Origin: Candidatus Anaerotruncus excrementipullorum
GTDB taxonomy: Bacteria > Bacillota > Clostridia > Oscillospirales > Ruminococcaceae
Direction: 5' to 3'
Length of the DNA: 38,083 nucleotides
Assembly: GCA_019114825.1 (NCBI GenBank)
Contig: DXES01000060.1
Coordinates: forward strand, 1 to 38,083
The notes under the pieces are model-generated. The model did not search any database. It saw nothing but the letters and a program-made list of their open reading frames with translations, and was not told where the DNA came from. The first letter of the stretch is position 1; each line of letters begins with the position of its first letter. This document shows positions 7,182-14,968 of the stretch, piece after piece. The position numbers were made by a program, and so were the translations under genes.

Positions 7182-8273
7182 TCATTGGGCTTTGAACACC
7201 GTGATATTGCGGTCGTCGTTCCAGAAGAGCCCCTGGGCAAAGTCCAGCTGCTCCCGGCCCCAGAGGCCGGGGGCGCCGCCGGTATCCAGGAAGATGGCGC
7301 CGCTGTCCGCGGCGATCTTCCCCCGGCGCACCAGGTCCACAAACCCCCGGAAGGATTTGCCGGTGTAGCAGGGGTCCAGGAACACCCCTTCGCTCCGGGC
7401 CAGGTGGGCGATCGTCTCCCAGGTCTCCCGGTCGGGCAGGTTGTACCCCGCGCCGCCATAGGGGGCCTCGGCGGGGCCTAGCTCCAGGTGGATCTCCTCC
7501 GGCGTGCAGGTGAAGCCCATATCATAGGTCTCGCTGATCTGGTTGAGGAAATCGGCGGTCTGCTGGAGGCTGTGGTAATCCGGCTCGATGGGGATGCCGA
7601 TCACCTCAAAGGGGGCGTTGTAATACTTGGCCCCCGCCCACAGCCCGGCAAAGGTACCGGTGGAGCCATAGCCCACCACCAGGTGTTTGGCCTGGATGCC
7701 CTGCTCCTCCATCTGGCGCATGAGCTCCGGCACCGCCTGGATATACCCGGCCGCGCCGATCACCCCTTGGCCGCCCACGGGGATGTTCAGCACCTTCTCC
7801 CCCTGGGCCTCCTTTTCGGCCACAAGCTTGCGGGTACACTCCTCCAGGTAGGCCTGGGATTTGGCGGCCCGCTCCGCCGGCGGCAGGTGGTCATAGGCGG
7901 TGGTATCCACAAATACCAGCTCGGTATCCATCAGGCGGTCCAGCAGCAGGTTGCCGGACATATAGTCCGGCTTGGCGCCTTTGAGCACCAGGATGGATTT
8001 GAGGCCGTATTTCACCGCGGCGGCCACCGTCAGGCGGCCATGGTTGGTCTGGACGCCCCCAAAGGTCATCAGGGTGGTGTAGCCGTTTTCCAGAGCATAG
8101 GCCACCAGGTAGTCCAGCTTCCGGGTCTTGTTGCCCCCCAGGGCCAGGCCGGTCAGGTCATCCCGCTTGATATAGAGCTTGTTCTTTCCAAGGTCGCCGG
8201 TGAGATGGGGGAGGAGCTGCAACGGTGTGTTGCAGCTCCCCACTTCCACCTTCGGCAGATGTTCAATCTGCAT
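7182..8273 (-). CDS. PLP-dependent D-cysteine desulfhydrase / ACC deaminase family enzyme
   Basis: A 363-residue fold-type II PLP enzyme. The N-terminal IKRDDLTG.ALGGNKTRKLDYL carries the PLP lysine (NK), and GGVQTNHGRLTVAA and the Gly-rich VVGYGSTGTFAGL phosphate-binding segment are in place. The closest characterised relatives are D-cysteine desulfhydrase (D-Cys to pyruvate, ammonia and sulfide) and ACC deaminase; the divergent TNHGR instead of SNHVR makes the precise substrate uncertain. It is third in the malY-nhaC-dcyD-like order with 33 bases to the carrier gene, so a role in cysteine-type or other beta-substituted amino acid breakdown is likely. Start ATG 8273, with GGAGACACC upstream. 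Confidence 0.82.
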   Translation of the reverse strand: MQIEHLPKVEVGSCNTPLQLLPHLTGDLGKNKLYIKRDDLTGLALGGNKTRKLDYLVAYALENGYTTLMTFGGVQTNHGRLTVAAAVKYGLKSILVLKGAKPDYMSGNLLLDRLMDTELVFVDTTAYDHLPPAERAAKSQAYLEECTRKLVAEKEAQGEKVLNIPVGGQGVIGAAGYIQAVPELMRQMEEQGIQAKHLVVGYGSTGTFAGLWAGAKYYNAPFEVIGIPIEPDYHSLQQTADFLNQISETYDMGFTCTPEEIHLELGPAEAPYGGAGYNLPDRETWETIAHLARSEGVFLDPCYTGKSFRGFVDLVRRGKIAADSGAIFLDTGGAPGLWGREQLDFAQGLFWNDDRNITVFKAQ

Positions 8274-8306
8274 AGGTGTCTCCTTCTATTCAACTAGGTG
8301 GATGGT

Positions 8307-9662
8307 TTAGGCCAAATCGGGATGGGCTTTGGCAAACTCCTTCTCCTCAGGGGTACGCAGCAGCCCAAACTGAATGGTGATGAGGGTGGCAATAATCAAC
8401 GCCAGCGGATAGTACATGTACTGGAGCACCTGCAGCGGCGAGCACCCAGCCAAGCCGGTGACGATCAACATACCGCCGTCATGGGGCAGCAGGGTGATAA
8501 AGGCGCAGGCGAAGATGTCCAACAGGGAGGCCAGGCGCTTGGGGGCGATGCCGTACTTGCCGCCGATCTCCTTGGCGATGGGGGCGGAGATGATGATGGC
8601 GATGGTGTTGTTCACCAGGGCGGCGGACAGCAGGCCGCACATGAAGCCGATGCCATACTCGGCGCCACGGCGCTTTTTGATGCGGCCGGTGATCGTCTTG
8701 ATCAGCCACTCGATGCCGCCGTACTCACGGACCAGGCCGATGATGCCGCCCACCATGATGGCCACGATGGAGATATCGAACATGCCGGACATACCGGAGC
8801 TGATGCCGGCGATCCAGTCAAAGAAGTCGGTGCCCATGGGGATGCCGATGACGCCGGTGAGGGCGATGCCCAACAGCAGGGTGACACCCACGTTGACGCC
8901 GGCCAGCGCCATGACCAGAACCGCAATGTAGGGGAGGATCTTGATGATGCTGTAGGCGCCGGGGGCAGCCACCTCGCCCAGGCCCTGGCCGCCCATGATG
9001 GTGAACAGCACGCCGGAGACGATGGCGGCGGGCAGGGCGATGAAGAAGTTCATCCGGAACTTATCCTTCATCTCGGCGCCCACGCCCTGGGTGGCGGAGA
9101 TGGTGGTGTCGGAGATCATGGACAGGTTGTCGCCGAAGTAGGAGCCGCCGATGACCACGGCGCAGACCAGCGGGACATTCAGCCCCGCGCCCTGGGCCAC
9201 GCCCACGGCCACAGGGGCCAGGGCGGCGATGGTGCCCATGGAGGTGCCGATGGCGGTGGAGATAAAGCAGGCCATCAGGAAGATGCCAGGGACCAGGAAG
9301 GCCGCCGGGATGTGGGTGAGGGCGAAGTTGATGACCGAATCCTTGCCGCCCATGGCCTCGGCCGCGCCCTGGAAGCCGCCGGCCAGCACATAGATCAGCA
9401 CGACCATCATGATGCCCGAGTTGCCCATGTTCTCACAGAAGATGTCCAGCTTGCGCTCCGCGGTCAGGTGGCGGCCCATAATCAGGGCCAGGCCCAGGCC
9501 GGCGGCCAGCGCCACGTGGCGGGGGAACATGCCGAAGCCGCCCTCCACGCCCATCAGCGTGAACACCAGGCCGGTGCCCACATAGAGCACCAGGAAGAGG
9601 ATCAGCGGCAGGAATGCCGCGCCGCCGTAGTTCTTTTTCTGCAGCTGCTTGTTTTCACTCAT
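8307..9662 (-). CDS. NhaC-family Na+/H+ antiporter-like carrier
   Basis: A 451-residue polytopic membrane protein with about 11-12 hydrophobic segments. GTSMGTIAALAPVA and the duplicated-looking GGSYFGDNLSMISDTTISAT are hallmarks of the NhaC/ion-transporter superfamily; the acidic D in GDNLS is the likely ion-coupling residue. NhaC relatives include Na+/H+ and malate-lactate antiporters. Because it lies between a C-S lyase and a D-cysteine-desulfhydrase-like gene, I infer that it moves the amino acid substrate or product rather than serving pH control. GGAGGG lies six bases before ATG 9662. Confidence 0.85.
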   Translation of the reverse strand: MSENKQLQKKNYGGAAFLPLILFLVLYVGTGLVFTLMGVEGGFGMFPRHVALAAGLGLALIMGRHLTAERKLDIFCENMGNSGIMMVVLIYVLAGGFQGAAEAMGGKDSVINFALTHIPAAFLVPGIFLMACFISTAIGTSMGTIAALAPVAVGVAQGAGLNVPLVCAVVIGGSYFGDNLSMISDTTISATQGVGAEMKDKFRMNFFIALPAAIVSGVLFTIMGGQGLGEVAAPGAYSIIKILPYIAVLVMALAGVNVGVTLLLGIALTGVIGIPMGTDFFDWIAGISSGMSGMFDISIVAIMVGGIIGLVREYGGIEWLIKTITGRIKKRRGAEYGIGFMCGLLSAALVNNTIAIIISAPIAKEIGGKYGIAPKRLASLLDIFACAFITLLPHDGGMLIVTGLAGCSPLQVLQYMYYPLALIIATLITIQFGLLRTPEEKEFAKAHPDLA

Positions 9663-9743
9663 GAGATACCCTCCTTTTTTTGGTTGGATGGTCTATATAG
9701 AACCCAAATGATTGGGTCTCCTCCTCAGAACATGCCGGGAAGG

Positions 9744-10916
9744 TTACAGGGTGGCGATGGCGTCCTTCACCTGCTTGAGGGCCTTTTCGATCACCGAACG
9801 GGGGCAGGCCGCATTCAGCCGCAGGAAGCCGGAACCGCCCTTGCCGAACTCCTCGCCCCGGCCAAAGGCCACGCCGGCCTTCTCCACCATGAACTTCTGG
9901 AGCTCGTCGTCGTCCATGCCCAGTTCCCGGGCGTCGATCCAGCACAGGTAGGTGGCCTCGGGGTCGTTGGGGTGCAGCTGGGGGATGTTCTCCTGGCAAT
10001 ACTGGCGGATGAACTTCATGTTGTCCTCCAGGTAGACCAGCAGCTGGTCCAGCCACTCCTCGCCGTAGCGGTAGGCCGCCATGGTGGCCACCAGGCTGAA
10101 GCAGTTGTTCCGGGCGATGTCCTGGCACTTCAGGTCGGCCACATAGATGTCCTTGTGCTCCACGGTGTCAAAGACGATGGTGGAGCTCTGCAGGCCGGCC
10201 AGGTTGAAGGTCTTGGAGGGGGCGATGAAGGTGGTGGTGATCGCCGCGATCTCCGGGGTGGTGTCCAGCATCATGTTGTGGTGGTTGCCCTTGAGCATCA
10301 GGTCGGAGTGGATCTCGTCCGAGAGGATCTTCACCCCGTGGCGCAGGCAGATCTCGCCCATCCGGGTGAGCTCCTCCTTGGTCCAGACCCGGCCCACCGG
10401 GTTGTGGGGGTTGCAGAGGATGAAGTAGGTGACGCCGGATTTGGCCTTCTCCTCAAAGTCCTCGAAGTCCACCTTCCAGGTGTCCCCCTCCCGCTTGAGC
10501 TCGCTGACCACCAGGGTGCGGCCGGTGTTGTTCACCACATCCGCGAAGGGGTGGTAGACCGGCTGGAGGATCAGCACCTTGTCCCCGGGCTTGGTGAACA
10601 GCAGCAGGTTCATGCGGATGCCGGGGACCACGCCGGGGGCGAAGGCCATCTTGCCGGTATCGGGGCGGTAGCCGTTGCGGCGCTCCTGCCAGTCGGCAAT
10701 ACACGCAAAGTACTCGTCCGGGCGGTAGGTGTAGCCGAAGATCCCCTGGTCGGCCCGCTCCTTGATGGCGTCGATCACCGGCTGGGCGGTGCGGAAGTCC
10801 ATATCCGCAATCCACAGGGGGATGACGTCGTTGGTGCCGTAGTGGAGCACCGCCTCCTCGAATTTGGCCGCATAGTTGTGGCTGCGGTCAACAATCTCGT
10901 CAAAATTATAGACCAT
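9744..10916 (-). CDS. MalY/PatB-type aminotransferase (C-S beta-lyase)
   Basis: A 390-residue fold-type I PLP enzyme. WIADMDF near residue 35, GYTYRP, CNPHNPVGRVW, SDEIHSD and APSKTFNLAGLQ (PLP lysine in SKT) follow the MalY/PatB pattern. These enzymes split the C-S bond of cystathionine or cysteine conjugates, giving pyruvate, ammonia and a thiol. Start ATG 10916 is chosen because GAGGAGG lies seven bases upstream; the frame continues nine codons further without a ribosome site. First gene of a three-gene operon transcribed from the sigma-54 promoter at 10973-10990. Confidence 0.9.
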   Translation of the reverse strand: MVYNFDEIVDRSHNYAAKFEEAVLHYGTNDVIPLWIADMDFRTAQPVIDAIKERADQGIFGYTYRPDEYFACIADWQERRNGYRPDTGKMAFAPGVVPGIRMNLLLFTKPGDKVLILQPVYHPFADVVNNTGRTLVVSELKREGDTWKVDFEDFEEKAKSGVTYFILCNPHNPVGRVWTKEELTRMGEICLRHGVKILSDEIHSDLMLKGNHHNMMLDTTPEIAAITTTFIAPSKTFNLAGLQSSTIVFDTVEHKDIYVADLKCQDIARNNCFSLVATMAAYRYGEEWLDQLLVYLEDNMKFIRQYCQENIPQLHPNDPEATYLCWIDARELGMDDDELQKFMVEKAGVAFGRGEEFGKGGSGFLRLNAACPRSVIEKALKQVKDAIATL

Positions 10917-10972
10917 ATTTTTTCCTCCTCTTCGCTGGTCCATGGGGTGGGTTTTGCCGCTGCCCTATATAT

Positions 10973-10990
10973 CAGCAAGTTTCGTGCCAA
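10973..10990 (-). promoter_or_regulatory. Sigma-54 (RpoN) promoter of the C-S lyase operon
   Basis: The minus strand reads TTGGCACGAAACTTGCTG, a near-perfect match to the -24/-12 consensus TGGCACG-N4-TTGC. GG (10988-10987) and GC (10976-10975) have the required 12-bp offset, predicting a start at about 10963 and a 47-nt leader before malY. No sigma-A boxes compete. A sigma-54 activator gene lies immediately upstream, in the same orientation. Confidence 0.9.
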
Positions 10991-11072
10991 TCCCTCCGTT
11001 TGTGTAAAAATTCCCCATTTGCTGTTTTTTTGACAAAAAATTGCATTATTCGCCAAAAATATACGTCTATGT

Positions 11073-11085
11073 GGAAACTATTTCC
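11073..11085. promoter_or_regulatory. Candidate upstream activator site
   Basis: GGAAActaTTTCC, a 5-bp inverted repeat, lies about 85-95 bp upstream of the sigma-54 -24 element, a normal distance for an enhancer-binding protein. Only one copy is clear, so this is tentative. Confidence 0.35.
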
Positions 11086-11100
11086 CCCAAAAGCCATTAA

Positions 11101-11136
11101 GAATAGGGTGAAGTTTTTAATAACTTCACCCTATTC
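11101..11136 (-). terminator. Hairpin after the sigma-54 activator gene
   Basis: A perfect 15-bp stem (11101-11115 with 11122-11136) and a 6-base loop. The trailing minus-strand sequence has only a broken U-tract, so termination may be incomplete. It separates the activator gene from the sigma-54 promoter. Confidence 0.7.
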
Positions 11137-11170
11137 TTTCACCCAATATAAAAACCATTCAAAAATCCGT

Positions 11171-13231
11171 TCAAATTTGCAGCTCCCGCCACAGGGCGCT
11201 CCCCTTTTGGGTGATCCGGCTGCCCCCCCGCCCCCGGGAGACCGACGCCAGCCCCAGCTGGTGCAGGCTGGCCAGGATCCCCCGGGCCTGCTGGTCGGTG
11301 AGGGGGATGCCGTGCTGCTGGGCCAGCAGGCACAGCTGCCCCCGGCCCATCCCCCCCGAGGCCTGGGCCAGCGCCCCCAGCACAAACCGAAACGCCTCCT
11401 CCCGGCCGGCAGCCGCCCGCAAAAACGCCTGGCTGCCCTCCTCCTGGGCGGCGGGCTCCAGCCGGGCCTGGCCGGGGACCGCCAGCATATACTGGGGCAG
11501 GTCCTGGGCCTCGATCACCTGCTTGCCGGTGAGGTGCAGGTACTCCACAATGTTCCCCAGCTCCCGCACGTTGCCGTCCCAGGTGTAGGCGCGGAAGGCC
11601 GCCCGGGCCTGGGGGGAGAGGGTGAAGGTGGCCCCCAGCCGGCGCATCATCCCGTCCATAATGAGGAACAGGTCCTCCCCCCGGTCCCGCAGGGGCGGGA
11701 TCTCGATGGGCAGGGTGTTCAGCCGGTAGTAGAGGTCCTTGCGGAAGGTGCCCGCCCGCACCCGCTCCAGGATGTCCTCGTTGGTGGCGGCGATGATCCG
11801 CACATCGATGGCGATGATCCGGTCGCCCCCCACCCGCATCACCTCCCGCTCCTGGAGCACCCGCAGCAGCTTCGCCTGGAGGGGGCGGCTCATCCCCTCG
11901 ATCTCATCCAAAAACAGCGTCCCCCGGTGGGCCAGCTCGAAGAGGCCCATCTTGCCCCCCTTTTTCGCCCCGGTGAACGCCCCCTCGTTGTAGCCGAACA
12001 GCTCGCTCTCCAGGAGCGACTCGGGCAGGGCGGCGCAGTTGATGGCCACAAACGGCATCTTGCGCCGGGGGGAGGCGTTGTGGATCGAATGGGCGAACAG
12101 CTCCTTGCCGGTGCCGCTCTCCCCGGTGAGCAGGATGGAGGCGTCGGTGCCGGCCATCCGCTGGGCGATGGTCTTGGCCTGAAGCATGGCGGGGCTGTGG
12201 CCCAGGATGTCGTCAAACACATACTTGGACTTGTAGCCCCGGTCGTACAGCTGGCGGCGGAACTGGTGCTGGCGCTCCTCCTCCTCGGTGAACCGCTGGA
12301 GGATGATGAAAAAGCCCATGGCCTCCCCCTCCCAGCTGGCGGGGACGGTGGAGAGGTTGATATACACCCCGTCCAGCTGGATCAGCTTGGAGCACTCCTG
12401 GCGCAGGTCCTCCCCCTCCAGGCTCCGGTAGAGCTCCAGGCTGACCGCCGCCAGCGGGCTGCCCACCGCGCTGCCCCGGCGCAGGTGGAGCATCTCCTCC
12501 GCCACCGAGTTGGCGGCGAACACCTCCTGCTCCACATCCACCCCCAAAATCCCCATGGACAGCGCCCCCATGAGGATATCCAGGTAGTTTTCCGCCCGCA
12601 GGCTGTCGTTCCACAGGGTCACCAGGCTGTGGCCCTGGTCCTCCAGGGAGGCCACATGCCGGCGGTAGCGGCCGCTCTTCAAAAACCAGCGGAACCCCAG
12701 CTTCAGGGCGATGTTGGTGAGGGTATCGGCGGTGAACACCCGGTGGCCCAGGTCGATCACCCTTTTCACCTGGGGGGGCACAAACTGCACCTCCCCCGGG
12801 GTGATGGCCAGCTGGACATCCGGCGGGCAGACGGCCCCCGGATAGTAGGGGATCAGCTCGATATGGGTGATGTCCAGCCGGTTGAGCTCGGCCACCGTCT
12901 CGATGGCCATCTGGATGCTCAGGTTCACCAAAAGCGCCCGGGTCCCGGTGGGCAGGGCCTTGAGCTCCTCGATCTCCCGGCGGCGGAAGGTGATGGTGGA
13001 GATCACCACCTGGCCCCCGGCGGGGATGCAGGAGACCACCCGCCGGAAGGCGGCGGAGGAGGTGGCTGCCACCAAATAGAGGTCGGCGGAGGGCAGCGTC
13101 CGGTCAATCCGGTCCCGCTCCACCGAATAGGCCTCCACCTCGATCTCCTGACCGAAAAATTCGTACAGCCACTGCTCGTACACCTGGCTGGTGGAGTAGC
13201 TCTCGGTGATCATAATGAGTTTTTTGGCCAT
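11171..13231 (-). CDS. Sigma-54-dependent activator with atypical winged-helix C-terminus
   Basis: A 686-residue enhancer-binding protein. Residues 1-210 form an unrecognised sensor domain (AKKLIMITESYSTSQVYEQW), followed by a PAS-like segment (ENYLDILMGALSMGILGVD) near 260-360. The AAA+ domain has Walker A GESGTGKE, the sigma-54-contacting GAFTGA loop, Walker B GTLFLDEIEGM and RVIAATN-like elements. The C-terminus lacks a Fis-type helix-turn-helix; instead it ends in GRGQLCLLAQQHGIPLTDQQ and ITQKGSALWREL, which look like a winged helix. Start ATG 13231 has AGGAGGG seven bases upstream; the longer open frame is GC-rich non-coding sequence. It probably activates the promoter at 10973-10990, sensing an amino acid or sulfur compound. 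Confidence 0.9.
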   Translation of the reverse strand: MAKKLIMITESYSTSQVYEQWLYEFFGQEIEVEAYSVERDRIDRTLPSADLYLVAATSSAAFRRVVSCIPAGGQVVISTITFRRREIEELKALPTGTRALLVNLSIQMAIETVAELNRLDITHIELIPYYPGAVCPPDVQLAITPGEVQFVPPQVKRVIDLGHRVFTADTLTNIALKLGFRWFLKSGRYRRHVASLEDQGHSLVTLWNDSLRAENYLDILMGALSMGILGVDVEQEVFAANSVAEEMLHLRRGSAVGSPLAAVSLELYRSLEGEDLRQECSKLIQLDGVYINLSTVPASWEGEAMGFFIILQRFTEEEERQHQFRRQLYDRGYKSKYVFDDILGHSPAMLQAKTIAQRMAGTDASILLTGESGTGKELFAHSIHNASPRRKMPFVAINCAALPESLLESELFGYNEGAFTGAKKGGKMGLFELAHRGTLFLDEIEGMSRPLQAKLLRVLQEREVMRVGGDRIIAIDVRIIAATNEDILERVRAGTFRKDLYYRLNTLPIEIPPLRDRGEDLFLIMDGMMRRLGATFTLSPQARAAFRAYTWDGNVRELGNIVEYLHLTGKQVIEAQDLPQYMLAVPGQARLEPAAQEEGSQAFLRAAAGREEAFRFVLGALAQASGGMGRGQLCLLAQQHGIPLTDQQARGILASLHQLGLASVSRGRGGSRITQKGSALWRELQI

Positions 13232-13492
13232 GGCTCTGCCCTCCTGCGCCCCTTTTTCTCCATTATACCCCGCCCGGCCCCCCGCCGCAAGGGGCGGGCA
13301 CCGGGGGAAATTTTTCTCCCGGCCCCGCCGGCGGCAAAAACCGCCCCCGCCCCCCGGCGGTTTCCCCCAAAACGCCCGGCGGGCCCCGCCGTCCCCCTCC
13401 GGCGGGCAAGGCACCAATTCCCCCGGCGCCCATAAGATGGACTGAGTGGGCCGCCCCGGGCCCGCCCAATTCTACCGAAGGGAGCTTCGTCT
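13232..13492. other. GC-rich divergent intergenic region
   Basis: This 261-bp stretch separates the sigma-54 activator from cotJA. It is extremely C/G-rich with several weak inverted repeats. CATAAGAT at 13431-13438 resembles a sporulation sigma-E -10 box ahead of cotJA, but no matching -35 was found. No gene is evident. Confidence 0.35.
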
Positions 13493-13702
13493 ATGGAGAA
13501 CCGATTCTTCCCCAGCCAGGCGTCCGGCGGCCAGTCCGCCTCCGGCCGGCTGGCGATGGAGGATATGCCCGCGCTGGCCATGACCTATTCCCCCTGGCAG
13601 CAGTGGGACGCCGTCTATGAGGCGGATGTGGCCCTGGACCGGGGGACCATCTTCCCCGGCCTGGACCAACCTTTTTTGGAGGGGGCGTGTCTGCATGAAT
13701 GA
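13493..13702 (+). CDS. cotJA: Spore coat-associated protein CotJA
   Basis: A 69-residue protein whose second half (LAMTYSPWQQWDAVYEADVALDRGTIFPGLDQPF) matches the CotJA pattern: an aromatic-rich stretch, then alternating acidic residues and a G-T-[IL]-x-P-x-L-D-x-P ending. CotJA is a small inner spore-coat protein made in the mother cell under sigma-E and needed with CotJB and CotJC. The stop overlaps the start of cotJB by eight bases, so translation is coupled. The short polar N-terminus varies in this family. Start ATG 13493 follows AAGGGAG. Confidence 0.85.
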   Translation: MENRFFPSQASGGQSASGRLAMEDMPALAMTYSPWQQWDAVYEADVALDRGTIFPGLDQPFLEGACLHE

Positions 13703-13946
13703 ACGGGAGCGGCTTTTGCGGGAGGTGCAGATCCACTGCTTTGCCTGCCGGGATGTGATGCTCTATCTGGACAGCCACCCCACCTGCCAGAACGCCCTGG
13801 CCTATTTTTCCAACCACCGCCAGCTGCTGGAGGACGCGGTGACCCGCTACCAGCAGCAGTATGGCCCCCTCACCGCCGCCGATGGGGCCCAAACCGACAG
13901 CTGGACCTGGATCAACGATCCCTGGCCCTGGGAATTGGAGGCATGA
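13695..13946 (+). CDS. cotJB: Spore coat protein CotJB
   Basis: An 83-residue protein. LLREVQIHCFACRDVMLYLDSHPTCQNALAYF, then RYQQQYGPLTA and a C-terminal W.W...PWPWE, match CotJB, which pairs with CotJA and CotJC in the spore coat. ATG 13695 overlaps the cotJA stop (13700-13702); the open frame starts earlier but has no ribosome site there. Cys residues near 15, 18 and 32 are normal for the family's LDxHP region. It is followed by cotJC after three bases. Confidence 0.88.
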   Translation: MNERERLLREVQIHCFACRDVMLYLDSHPTCQNALAYFSNHRQLLEDAVTRYQQQYGPLTAADGAQTDSWTWINDPWPWELEA

Positions 13947-13949
13947 ACC

Positions 13950-14735
13950 ATGTGGAGCTATGAGAAAAAGCTGCAATATCCGGTAAAGATCAAAAACCCC
14001 AACCCCGCCCTGGCCAAGGTGATCATCTCCCAGCTGGGCGGCCCGGATGGGGAGCTCGGGGCCGCCACCCGCTACTTACAGCAGCGGTACAGCATGCCCT
14101 ACGCCCAGGTGAAGGGGATGCTCACCGACATCGGCACCGAGGAGCTGGCCCATATCGAGATGGTCTCCGCCATCCTCTACCAGCTCACCCGGAACCTGAC
14201 CCCCCAGCAGATCCAGCAGAGCGGCTTCGACGCCTACTTTATCGACCACACCGCCGGGGTCTACCCCCAGGCGGCCTCGGGGATGCCTTTCTCCACCGCC
14301 ACCCTCCAGGTCACCGGCGACACGCTGGCCGACCTCTATGAGGACCTGGCCGCCGAACAGAAGGCCCGCCTCACCTACGACAACATCCTGCGCCTGGTGG
14401 ACGACCCGGACGTAAAGGACCCTATCCGCTTTTTGCGGGAGCGGGAGATCGTCCACTTCCAGCGGTTTGGCGACGCTTTGCGCATCGCCCAGGAGAACCT
14501 GGACGCCAAAAACTTCTACGCCTTCAACCCCAGTTTTGATAAACAGTGCAACCCCAAAAACACGGTGTTTTCCCCCTCCTGTGTGGCCCGGGGGCAGCGC
14601 CGGTCCAGCGGCCAGCAGGCCGCGGCCACCGGTTCCGCCCAGGCCACCGGCGCCGTCCAGGGGGCCCAGACAGGGGCCGCCGGGCGCAACATCGCCCCCA
14701 GCTGTGGGGCCAACCAGGCCCAGAAAACCCGCTGA
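13950..14735 (+). CDS. cotJC: CotJC, manganese-catalase-like spore coat protein
   Basis: A 261-residue protein of the manganese catalase fold. MWSYEKKLQYPVKI is the typical CotJC start; the four-helix di-metal ligands appear in GELGAATRYL, IGTEELAHIEMV and later REREIVHFQRFG. Manganese catalases remove hydrogen peroxide; in coats the protein is structural and possibly protective. The last roughly 45 residues (RSSGQQAAATGSAQATGA onward) form a Gln/Ala/Gly-rich tail beyond the usual end, possibly a disordered coat-anchoring segment. Third gene of the coupled cotJABC operon; the stop at 14735 is followed by a strong terminator. Confidence 0.93.
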   Translation: MWSYEKKLQYPVKIKNPNPALAKVIISQLGGPDGELGAATRYLQQRYSMPYAQVKGMLTDIGTEELAHIEMVSAILYQLTRNLTPQQIQQSGFDAYFIDHTAGVYPQAASGMPFSTATLQVTGDTLADLYEDLAAEQKARLTYDNILRLVDDPDVKDPIRFLREREIVHFQRFGDALRIAQENLDAKNFYAFNPSFDKQCNPKNTVFSPSCVARGQRRSSGQQAAATGSAQATGAVQGAQTGAAGRNIAPSCGANQAQKTR

Positions 14736-14741
14736 GCCCTC

Positions 14742-14776
14742 CCCGCCCCTCCCTCCCGGGAGGGGCGGGCTCTTTT
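14742..14776 (+). terminator. Terminator of cotJABC
   Basis: A 12-bp GC-only stem (CCCGCCCCTCCC 14742-14753 with GGGAGGGGCGGG 14758-14769) followed by CTCTTTTC. Confidence 0.85.
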
Positions 14777-14968
14777 CGCGGAAAGAAATTGGAAAAAATG
14801 ATGGGGGCGGGCGGCCGGGGATGCATGAAATCGCCAAATAAATGGCACATTATGGAGGAAGCCGGTTTCGGGCGTCCCCAAACGGGGCCCGGAAAGGTTT
14901 CCCTGTTGCGGGGCCAAAAGGCCGGCCCCGGCAAAGTGAGAATGTGAATGAAAAAAGGAGTCTGAACC

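Noticed and set aside
8298-13435. Very long open frames on the plus strand (over 800 codons each)
   Set aside because: They lie antisense to the dcyD-nhaC-malY operon and the sigma-54 activator, lack ribosome sites, and have Gly/His/Gln/Ala-rich compositions typical of complementary frames in high-GC DNA. The same holds for 14516-16861 (minus) and 18522-20966 (plus).
14777-14968. A riboswitch ahead of the secreted repeat protein
   Set aside because: The leader has GC-rich hairpins (for example GGGGCC..GGCCCC near 14914) but no recognisable conserved core of cyclic-di-GMP or other known riboswitches.
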